From the NCBI RefSeq assembly GCF_051201665.1, contig NZ_CP179210.1, forward strand, positions 434,001-498,000: 64,000 nt of DNA, written 5' to 3'. Of this stretch, positions 44,877 through 51,900 are shown in pieces. Source of the stretch: Psychrobium sp051201665. GTDB lineage: Bacteria > Pseudomonadota > Gammaproteobacteria > Enterobacterales > Psychrobiaceae. The translations under genes were made by a program, and so were the position numbers. Numbering within the stretch: the first letter of the stretch is position 1; each line of letters starts with the position of its first letter. Under the pieces are notes generated by a model. It made no database searches. It was given only the letters and a program-made list of their open reading frames with translations, and was not told the DNA's origin.

Positions 44877-45491
44877 CTATGACTTAACTCCGTTTAAAAG
44901 TTGTATCATGGAGATCAGTTCCTTCGCTATGTCTTCCATTTTTCTGCCCTTATCCATCGCCATTTTACGGACGGCGTTATATGCCTGTTGTTCAGTCATA
45001 TTTTGCTTTTCTATCAACAATGCTTTTGCTTGGTCGATCCACTTTCGCGACTCTAATTGACCTTTTAAATGGTCGATTTCAGATCTGAGCTGCTGGTAGT
45101 CGTTAAAACGAGCGACGGCGACATCTAAAATGAGTTTGGCTCTATAGGGGGAAGTATCGCCTGAAACATAGGCGCTCACTCCGGCTTTAATCGACTTTCT
45201 CATCAAATTAGGGCTATCCTGTTTGGAAAACATGACGATTGGCTTAGGGTTATGTGCTGAAATAGTTAAGAGATCATCGATGATGCTCGGTTTAGGTGCA
45301 TTAATGTCAATCAATATAATATCAGGTTGTGTTTTTTCCACTTCCATTAAAAATGACGCGCTGATGTGTGCTAAATATCTAACGTCATATGGTGTATTAC
45401 TGAGCGCATCTTGAAAGGATTTTGCACGGTTCATATCGTCGTCAATTATTAATACGGTCAAGCGCTGGGGAGAAATTTTTGAAACGGCCAT
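44877..45491 (-). CDS. nasT: ANTAR-domain response regulator NasT
   Basis: 204 residues from ATG 45491 (MAVSKISPQRL); two ATGs just upstream (45494, 45503) are possible and none has a clear ribosome site. N-terminal receiver domain with VLIIDDDMNRAKS (about 12) and LIDINAPKPS (Asp in the phospho-acceptor place, near 55). The C-terminal ANTAR domain covers KALLIEKQNMTEQQAYNAVRK (part) to the end and should bind paired RNA hairpins for antitermination. Its usual sensor NasS, which holds NasT in the absence of nitrate, is not in the window. Confidence 0.92.
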   Translation of the reverse strand: MAVSKISPQRLTVLIIDDDMNRAKSFQDALSNTPYDVRYLAHISASFLMEVEKTQPDIILIDINAPKPSIIDDLLTISAHNPKPIVMFSKQDSPNLMRKSIKAGVSAYVSGDTSPYRAKLILDVAVARFNDYQQLRSEIDHLKGQLESRKWIDQAKALLIEKQNMTEQQAYNAVRKMAMDKGRKMEDIAKELISMIQLLNGVKS

Positions 45492-45774
45492 CATAAAACA
45501 CATTCTATTTGTTAAAGTCTAATATCAGTGACATGGACATCAATTTCTGCACCAACTCTAAATTATTTTTACTCAATGTTGATAATCTACTTATTAATTA
45601 AAGGGTTTTAGTTTTTTATCTAGATTTTTCCGTCTCGGTAACCGTCGCTAGAGTTAGATATTTGCACCAAATAATGTGGTGAGAGTGTAATGTTGCACCA
45701 TGTTAGGGTTTGTTACTTCTAATCCTTTCGGCGCCAGTTTTATTATCTTCAACTGCTTACAGCAGACGGTTTCA

Positions 45775-46928
45775 ATGATAAATGCAATAGTTGATTGATG
45801 GTGGCATCTTCAACTGTGTTGTGTTTGCGCTTTATTTCATTATATTGATGGTGGTTCTTATGATGAGCAAACAATGCGCCGAAATAGTGATGATTTAGCA
45901 GATATTGCCTTACGCCAGCGTGTATTGCGAAATATGTCTGATTTAAGCTTGGAGACTGAACTCTTTGGTGAAAACTCGGTTTACCTATCGCGTTAGCGCC
46001 TGTTGGATTAACTGGCATGTATGCACGACGTGGTGAAGTACAAGCGGCGAAAGCTGCTGAGCGCAAAGGTGTTCCATTTACCATGTCGACGGTGTCGGTG
46101 TGTCCTATTGAAGAAGTTGTGCCAGCTATTTCGCGTCCAATGTGGTTTCAGTTATATGTATTAAAAGACCGCGGTTTTATGCGTAACGTGCTTGAGCGCG
46201 CTAAAGCGGCTGGGGTAAAAACCTTGGTCTTTACCGTAGATATGCCTGTGCCAGGTGCTCGCCATCGAGATGCGCATTCTGGTATGAGTGGTCCTAATGC
46301 GGCATTACGACGTGTGCTTCAATCAACCATGCATCCACGTTGGGCGTGGGATATTGGCATGATGGGTAAACCACATGATTTAGGTAATATTTCAACCTAT
46401 CGTGGTGAGCAGACAAAACTTGAAGATTATATTGGTTGGCTTGGCAATAATTTCGACCCTTCAATTTCGTGGTCTGATCTTGAGTGGATCCGCGATTTTT
46501 GGGATGGGCCAATGATCATCAAAGGCATCTTAGATAAACAAGATGCTCAAGATGCCGTGCGCTTTGGCGCTGATGGCATCATGGTATCAAACCATGGCGG
46601 ACGTCAGTTAGATGCCGTGCTCTCTACTGCCAAGGCGTTACCACCTATGGCTGATGCCGTAAAAGGTGACTTAAAAATCTTGGTAGATTCTGGTATTCGA
46701 ACTGGCTTAGATGTCGTTCGAATGATTGCACTCGGAGCTGACTGTACCATGCTAGGTAGAGCTTTTGTTTATGCGTTAGCAGCCGATGGTGAGACGGGTG
46801 TTTACAACCTATTGGATTTAATGGAAAAAGAAATGCGCGTTGCAATGACGTTAACAGGCGCTAAAAGTATTGCAGAATTAAATAGCGATGCATTAGTCAA
46901 TTTAGCGCGTGATTTTAATATTGGTTGA
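45775..46928 (+). pseudogene. lldD: L-lactate dehydrogenase (FMN), broken
   Basis: From ATG 45775 the frame meets TGA at codon 8. It becomes LldD-like at LFHYIDGGSYDEQTMRRNSDD, then is frameshifted near 45978 (GAAAACTC where GAAAAACTC would restore EKLGLP) and continues as APVGLTGMYARRGEVQAAKA and so on to the end. The C-terminal 300 residues (46017-46928) look intact, with the FMN-site blocks WFQLYVLKDRGF, DMPVPGARHRDAHSGMSGP and VSNHGGRQLD. The first 20 residues do not resemble LldD. Two or more lesions make it a pseudogene beside the nitrate block; a sequencing error could explain the frameshift but not the stop. Confidence 0.85.
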
Positions 46929-46950
46929 TTCACGAACTTGTTATTTATTG

Positions 46951-46975
46951 AAACCTCGCTTTAGCGAGGTTTTTT
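46951..46975 (+). terminator. Terminator after lldD
   Basis: Stem AAACCTCGCT / AGCGAGGTTT with T6, 23 bp past the lldD stop. Confidence 0.85.
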
Positions 46976-46984
46976 AATTTTAGG

Positions 46985-47011
46985 TGATCTAAAAAACGCT
47001 AGCGCCGTATA
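46985..47011 (+). promoter_or_regulatory. Candidate ECF-sigma promoter P4 (lipoprotein-DCC-SDR operon)
   Basis: TGATCT (46985-46990), 15 bp, CGTATA (47006-47011). It ends 30 bp before the ATG at 47042. The spacer is one base shorter than in P1, P2, P3 and P5. Confidence 0.58.
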
Positions 47012-47041
47012 TATATCAAGTTAAACTTAAAAGAGTCGGTT

Positions 47042-47575
47042 ATGCGTTATTTATTAATTATGTTTTTTGCCGCAAATTTAATAGGATGCAGTACTTCTTA
47101 TCAAAATAATGACGTCACAGGACTGAATTTTCCAACGGTATCGGGTGAAAATCTAGAAAAGACACTCGTCACTATTCCTCAAGCATTTTCGGGACAGCCA
47201 GCGTTGCTGTTGGTTGGCTATAAACAAGACGCTCAATTTGATATCGACCGATGGTTAATTGGGTTAGATATGACGCAAACCACCGTCGCTGTCTATGAAA
47301 TACCCACTATTGCTGGTATGTTTCCTCGAATGTTTAAAACCGTGATTGACAATGGAATGCGAGCGGGGATTCCTAAAGAGCTGTGGCAAGGTGTCATTAC
47401 AGTCTATCAAGATGGTGAACGAGTGCAGGCGTTTACTGGAAACACAAATCCCAATAATACCCGAGTATTGCTATTAGATAAGACAGGGAAAATTGTTTAT
47501 TTTTATGATCGCGGTTTTTCGGTTAACGCGCTAAATGAACTGCGTTTGGCATTGAATAAGGAACAGGTGAAATGA
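47042..47575 (+). CDS. Putative lipoprotein, thioredoxin-like fold
   Basis: 177 residues. Signal peptide with lipobox LIGC (Cys16). The body, LNFPTVSGENLEKT to LLDKTGKIVYFYDRGF, has the strand order of AhpC/TSA or ATP10-like thioredoxin-fold proteins but no CxxC, so it is not an obvious disulfide enzyme. It is first in an operon with a DCC-family protein and an SDR, and overlaps the next gene by 4 bp. Control by the ECF sigma is suggested by P4. Confidence 0.72.
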   Translation: MRYLLIMFFAANLIGCSTSYQNNDVTGLNFPTVSGENLEKTLVTIPQAFSGQPALLLVGYKQDAQFDIDRWLIGLDMTQTTVAVYEIPTIAGMFPRMFKTVIDNGMRAGIPKELWQGVITVYQDGERVQAFTGNTNPNNTRVLLLDKTGKIVYFYDRGFSVNALNELRLALNKEQVK

Positions 47576-48003
47576 AGGACAAACTAACCATTTTCTATGA
47601 CGGAGAATGCCCAATGTGTTGCTTAGAAATGGATAAGCTAACCAAACGTGATAAAGCCGGCACAATAAAGCTGGTGAATATTCATAGTAGTGAGTTTCTT
47701 AATTATCCTGATATTAATAAGCAAAAGGCGATGAAAGTGCTACATGGTCGCTATCAAGGGAATGTGTTGTTAGCACTGGATGTTACACACCGTGCTTGGC
47801 AGTTAGTGGGGTTAGGCTTTTGGGTGGCACCTTTGCAGTGGCCAATTTTCAAAAGCATTGCTCATCAGGTTTATTTATTGGTGGCTAAATATCGTCACCC
47901 GATTTCTAGTTTCTTACATCGTCGTTTTGGTTTAGGCAAAGCGCATTGTGAGAATGGAGTGTGCTATGACAAACGATTTGACGTTGATAATAGGTGCAAA
48001 TAG
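47572..48003 (+). CDS. DCC-family (DUF393) thiol-disulfide oxidoreductase-like protein
   Basis: 143 residues. The family signature DGECPMCCLEMDKL (about 10-23), i.e. DxxCxxC, lies at the N-terminus. A membrane-associated middle (GLGFWVAPLQWPIFKSIAHQ) and an extra Cys-containing C-terminus (CENGVCYD) follow. The activity is unproven for the family. It overlaps the preceding gene by 4 bp and the following SDR by 38 bp. Confidence 0.88.
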   Translation: MKDKLTIFYDGECPMCCLEMDKLTKRDKAGTIKLVNIHSSEFLNYPDINKQKAMKVLHGRYQGNVLLALDVTHRAWQLVGLGFWVAPLQWPIFKSIAHQVYLLVAKYRHPISSFLHRRFGLGKAHCENGVCYDKRFDVDNRCK

Positions 48004-48697
48004 CGAGATTGCCAAAGCATTAGCCAGCGTAATATGCGACGAAGGACAGTTGATTGTTATTAGTCGCGATGTAAGTTTTTATCAGCACGAAACTTTTAAA
48101 TCGGTAATGTGTCTTTCTGTGCCTGACTACAGCGAAGCGGCAATCGCTGAGGCAGCTTCGCAAGTACTTGGAGAAATGAAGGATTCTGTCATCAGGCGCG
48201 TTTTTGTGTGTCACGGTGTTCTACATAATGATGCATGCTTCCCAGAAAGAAAATTAGAAGACTTGTCGGCTGATTCTTTTACACAAATCATGGCCTCGAA
48301 CGCAATAACGCCGTTGTTGTGGCTCAAGTATCTAGTGCCGTTGGTTCGCAGTAAACACAGCTGTATATTTACATTTTTCTCCGCCCGCGTTGGCAGTATT
48401 GGAGATAATTATTTAGGTGGCTGGTATAGTTATCGAGCGTCGAAAGCAGCATTAAATATGCTATTGAAATCAGCGGCAATTGAGTTAGCTCGTCGAGCGA
48501 AGAATGTAAAATTGATTTCTTTTCATCCCGGTACAACTGATTCGCCACTTTCTAAGCCTTTTGCTAAAAATGTGCCGTCAGCTAAACTATTTACGCCGCA
48601 TTTCGTGGCTGAAAAATTACTTGAGATTGTCAAAAACTCATCGGTGAATGGTGAATTGAGTTATGTTGATTGGCAGGGAAAACACATCCCGTGGTGA
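47966..48697 (+). CDS. Short-chain dehydrogenase (CsgA/C-factor-like)
   Basis: 243 residues from ATG 47966 (MTNDLTLIIGANSEIAKAL), which follows GGAGTG; the start at 47948 is less likely. The cofactor loop GANSEIA replaces the usual TGxxxGIG. Catalytic residues are in FFSARVGS and YSYRASKAALN (about 158-168). It is last in the operon under P4 and converges on the TIGR02450 gene 12 bp away. The substrate is unknown. Confidence 0.87.
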   Translation: MTNDLTLIIGANSEIAKALASVICDEGQLIVISRDVSFYQHETFKSVMCLSVPDYSEAAIAEAASQVLGEMKDSVIRRVFVCHGVLHNDACFPERKLEDLSADSFTQIMASNAITPLLWLKYLVPLVRSKHSCIFTFFSARVGSIGDNYLGGWYSYRASKAALNMLLKSAAIELARRAKNVKLISFHPGTTDSPLSKPFAKNVPSAKLFTPHFVAEKLLEIVKNSSVNGELSYVDWQGKHIPW

Positions 48698-48709
48698 CCA
48701 CTTATCAAA

Positions 48710-48925
48710 CTACTGCCAACCTAACTTCCATTGTTGTGGGTCTTTTAAGTCGCGCCAGTTAATGTTGTATTCGTTGTTGTTAATCACTGCTTGAATAATA
48801 CATTCTTCAATGCGTTGCTCTTCATCATAGCTAACTTTGGTAACCGCAAAGTGCTTTTCTTTATTGATGATACTTACCTTGGTCCACTTGCTATGTAACA
48901 GCGATTTAGGGCTAATTTTATTCAT
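48710..48925 (-). CDS. TIGR02450-family Trp-rich protein
   Basis: 71 residues. The N-terminal ISPKSLLHSKWTKVSIINKE and the C-terminal NINWRDLKDPQQWKLGW are the two conserved blocks of this small family, which often lies near photolyase or stress genes. Function unknown. It is the last gene of the P5 operon, 3 bp after the CIA30 gene. Confidence 0.9.
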   Translation of the reverse strand: MNKISPKSLLHSKWTKVSIINKEKHFAVTKVSYDEEQRIEECIIQAVINNNEYNINWRDLKDPQQWKLGWQ

Positions 48926-48928
48926 TTT

Positions 48929-49504
48929 TCATTCTCCCAAACTAATTTTATGAAGGGTAATAGAATACTCAGTCGCTTTTTCTGAGCGAATTAGTAAGCC
49001 TATGCTAACAATACTTTCACTGGTTAACGGCGGAGCATTAGTAAGTGTTCTACCGCGAAAAGTCGCTTGGGCTTGAGTTAATTCAAATTGATGATTGGTT
49101 GTTTGATTCGCTATTGATTGAAATGGCAATTTATAGCTAATTAAGTAACCTTGATAATAACGACGAAATCTTAATTGGTATAAGTTTCCATCGCCTATCA
49201 CTGTCATGGCAATAGTCGATAAATTTTGTGGAACGTCGTTTAAAGGCATGAAAACACTACTAAAGCCGCCATTGTTCTTCGTCGATAAGTTACCTGAAAA
49301 AACGATAGCTGAAGCCCTTCTTTGGATGTTTCCTTTAGATAAACCTCCCATTACGTCGTCGTTTGTAATGCGCCACTTGTCGTTGCTGATGTTAATTTTA
49401 GTCATGTTGGATGAGAAGTTATTGGTAAAGTGTGGCGTGCTAACAAGACCAGTTGCCACTTGATTGATAACTAATGAAGTAAAAATAATACCGATGTTAA
49501 CCAT
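48929..49504 (-). CDS. CIA30-domain protein (complex I intermediate-associated 30-like)
   Basis: 191 residues from ATG 49504, which overlaps the preceding stop; the open frame reaches 49534. A hydrophobic N-terminus (IGIIFTSLVINQVATGLV) suggests a signal or anchor. The CIA30 core starts at NDKWRITNDDVMGGLSKG and continues VFSGNLSTKNNGGFSSV, then a galactose-binding-like beta sandwich. In mitochondria the family helps assemble complex I; in bacteria the role is unknown. Confidence 0.88.
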   Translation of the reverse strand: MVNIGIIFTSLVINQVATGLVSTPHFTNNFSSNMTKINISNDKWRITNDDVMGGLSKGNIQRRASAIVFSGNLSTKNNGGFSSVFMPLNDVPQNLSTIAMTVIGDGNLYQLRFRRYYQGYLISYKLPFQSIANQTTNHQFELTQAQATFRGRTLTNAPPLTSESIVSIGLLIRSEKATEYSITLHKISLGE

Positions 49505-49754
49505 GAAAAGCCTTATCGTTAGCGAGCTGGTCAATTAGCGTTTCAAACTCCGCTAATGTCTGGCGATCTGGCGTGTCATAGGTGTATTTATTGTGGAAAT
49601 AAATGGTCATGGTTAACTCTCGATAACCAATAAAACAGGTGTATCCCTCAAAATCATGCCATGCGGTTAGCCCGTGACTATGATACTTTTCATTTCTTCG
49701 TTCGCCATGCTCGATTACACGGTTGAAAATACTTAGATATTTATGAAGAGCCAT
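49497..49754 (-). CDS. DUF3081 protein
   Basis: 85 residues from ATG 49754 (MALHKYLSIFNRVIEHGERR), preceded by GAGGTA; the frame is open further up but without a ribosome site. The block HGLTAWHDFEGYTCFIGYRE and the following TIYFHNKYTYD fit DUF3081. Function unknown. It overlaps the CIA30 start by 8 bp and lies 8 bp after the DUF6482-like gene. Confidence 0.8.
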   Translation of the reverse strand: MALHKYLSIFNRVIEHGERRNEKYHSHGLTAWHDFEGYTCFIGYRELTMTIYFHNKYTYDTPDRQTLAEFETLIDQLANDKAFHG

Positions 49755-49762
49755 ACATACCT

Positions 49763-50014
49763 CTATAAAAATATAGTCTCGGAAGTAATTGAAGGGGTCG
49801 CTAAGCCACACATTTCATCATAAGCAGACTGTAAATTTAGCGTCGCTGTTTCTATATGTTGATCTCGCAGTACTTGTTTGGCATCGGCCAATGACTGGCA
49901 TATTGCAACGCTTTTTAGAGAAGGCAGTGAGCTAAAGTTACCGTTGTTGTCGGTGACGCCTACAAGGTAGTGAGTACCGTCTGCGATGCCAATGATAGTT
50001 GGTTCGTGAATCAT
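49763..50014 (-). CDS. DUF6482-like small protein
   Basis: 83 residues. The end LQSAYDEMCGL resembles the SAYDEMIG signature of DUF6482, and LADAKQVLRDQ precedes it. There is no signal peptide. It is the first gene of a four-gene minus-strand operon whose -10 element ends 32 bp upstream. The family name is from memory. Confidence 0.68.
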   Translation of the reverse strand: MIHEPTIIGIADGTHYLVGVTDNNGNFSSLPSLKSVAICQSLADAKQVLRDQHIETATLNLQSAYDEMCGLATPSITSETIFL

Positions 50015-50046
50015 GCTGTTTACCCTCGTTCGTGGTTGTTAAACTT

Positions 50047-50074
50047 TATACGAACGAAGTGGGTACAAAGATCA
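50047..50074 (-). promoter_or_regulatory. Candidate ECF-sigma promoter P5 (DUF6482-DUF3081-CIA30-TIGR02450 operon)
   Basis: On the minus strand TGATCT (50074-50069), 16 bp, CGTATA (50052-50047), then AA. It ends 32 bp before the ATG at 50014. It has the same form and distance as P1 and P3. Confidence 0.68.
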
Positions 50075-50079
50075 CTGAG

Positions 50080-51518
50080 TTAGGAGAACGCTTTTTTTTC
50101 GTCAGTGATTTTAGAAAGATAAAGTGCGCAGATAAGCCCAATAATACCAATTGCATTAAGTAAGTGATCTTGTTGTACGTAGAGAAAATCAGCTAAAACA
50201 AGGCGCTCGATTGACTAATAGCTGGCTATTAGGATTGAGAGCAACGCCATTTTAGTTAATTTTAACAAGTACAAGTGGGCAAATATTTAATGCAATTGGT
50301 ATAATACTAATAGCAGCCATTAAAACAAAGAGATTGGTAAAGCCTGCGATGCCAGCATTTGCATCTAAAATTCGACCTGCAATCGGTGCAAAGAAGATGT
50401 CAGGTGTATAGTCGATCATTGATATAGTACCTACTGCAGTGCCTGTAATAGCACCGCTTATTTTACTTTCAGCGAGCAATGCGAAATAAACAGCGCGGAC
50501 AGCAAAAACAAGGATAAAAGTAATAAATATATTGGCCTGTAATAGCCATTGCAGATCGGTTGGAATAAAACAAAGGTATGACGCTGCTAATACGCCAAAT
50601 ATAATGCTAATAAGCCTACTTGGTTGCAACTTGTCTGCAATAATACCTGCGGCTATGGCTACAATAGGTCGCATAAATGAAGCATCTGCTACGAGCTTTG
50701 CTGATGCAATATCATCGAACTTTAATACTTGCGACGCGTACAGTCCAAAATAATCGAGACCTTTATAAGCACAGTAAGCACTGAGTACTATTAAGGCTTG
50801 CGCTATGATTTTTGGTTGTCGAATTGTTTCAAGTAAGTTTTTTAGCACATTTATAGTGGTTGATCCTTCAGTACTTGATGAACGTTGTTGGTCACTTGAG
50901 GGAATAATGAAGTAAATCAATACGGCGGCGATAAAGGTTAAACATGCATAGAATGCGATGACATATTGTAATGCATGTGTTTTATCCATACTTGCATTAA
51001 AGGCAGACTCTAGTGGTATTGAGCTGTTGAGTATAAGGACGCTGATACTGGCGATAGTTGCTGCAACTAGCCCTCGTCCACCATCGAGAATGCCGAACGC
51101 AATTCCTTGTGTAGACTCGCCACTCCATATGTGTGTTATTTTTATCATGGCTGCCCAAAACAGCAAAATAGTAGTTATGCCTCAGTAACCAAAAAGCAGG
51201 TACAGGGTGGTAATCGTAGGGATCTTCATGAAAACAACGCCACCAAACGCTGTCGTCGCTAATGAAATAATCATTAGGTTTTTGGCTGAAAACGGTCTGC
51301 GATAGCACCACCAGGAAAATAGGCTAGCATTGCCATCAGACCATAGATGCCAAATACATCTCCAAGTTCGGTATTTGTGAGCGAAAAGACTTCTAGTAAG
51401 ATTGGCCTAAAGAATCTGGCGACATGAAAGGGAGACTAAAGATGATTTCTCCCGCAAACACAATAGTGAAAACAATGAGAAAACGATGCCTTGTCGAAAT
51501 CGATTTTGATGAATACAT
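50080..51518 (-). pseudogene. MFS transporter gene with four lesions, one being repeat E
   Basis: Minus strand. ATG 51518 starts MYSSKSISTRHRFLIVFTIV. A frameshift near 51435 moves to FHVARFFRPILLEVF and DVFGIYGLMAMLAYFPGGA. A second near 51288 (one T missing in ADRFSAK) moves to NLMIISLATTAFGGV. A TGA at 51184-51182 stands where TGG is expected (LLFGYWGITT). The longest open part follows (51166-50252). Repeat E then interrupts at AISI, and the frame resumes beyond it as IGLICALYLSKITDE to a TAA at 50080. The gene is dead. Confidence 0.88.
50145..50301 (-). repeat. Palindromic MITE-like repeat, copy E
   Basis: 157 bp in reverse orientation, flanked by TAA on both sides (50142-50144, 50302-50304). 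It inserted in the 3' end of the MFS gene; removing it with one TAA rejoins AISI to IGLIC in frame. It differs from copy D by about one base (GTACG for GTGCG). Confidence 0.93.
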
Positions 51519-51545
51519 GGAAATTATCGTGTTTTTTGTCGGTAT

Positions 51546-51573
51546 AAAAAAGGCCCATTCTAATGGACCTTTC
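51546..51573 (-). terminator. Terminator of rpoN-hpf
   Basis: Minus-strand stem AAAGGTCCATT / AATGGGCCTTT followed by T-rich sequence, 16 bp past the hpf stop. Confidence 0.85.
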
Positions 51574-51588
51574 GAAAATTATTCGGTG

Positions 51589-51876
51589 TTAGTGGCGATT
51601 GAGCTTTTCTTTGTGTTTGATAACTTGTCGGTCTAACTTACTCACCATAGAATCGATGGCTGCATACATGTCTTCATGAGATGATTGAGCAAAGACTTCA
51701 CCACCGCTTAAATGAACTGTTGCTTCTGCAATTTGCTGGAGCTTTTCTACATTCAAGACGACATGAACATTATTTATGTGCTCACAGTGTCGCTCTAGCT
51801 TGCCAAATTTACTGTGTACGTATTCGTGAAGAGATTCTGTTACGTCAACATGATGACCAGTTAAATTAATTTGCAT
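51589..51876 (-). CDS. hpf: Ribosome hibernation promoting factor (short form)
   Basis: 95 residues starting MQINLTGHHVDVTESLHEYV, a typical short HPF. It binds the 30S subunit and drives formation of 100S ribosomes in stationary phase. It lies 24 bp after rpoN. In most relatives ptsN and rapZ follow; here a terminator and a dead MFS gene follow instead. Confidence 0.95.
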   Translation of the reverse strand: MQINLTGHHVDVTESLHEYVHSKFGKLERHCEHINNVHVVLNVEKLQQIAEATVHLSGGEVFAQSSHEDMYAAIDSMVSKLDRQVIKHKEKLNRH

Positions 51877-51900
51877 AAAGTGTATCCTCCGTAATAGAGC

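Noticed and set aside
45749..46084. 111-residue minus-strand ORF
   Set aside because: Antisense to the lldD pseudogene, where the plus-strand reading gives clear LldD similarity.
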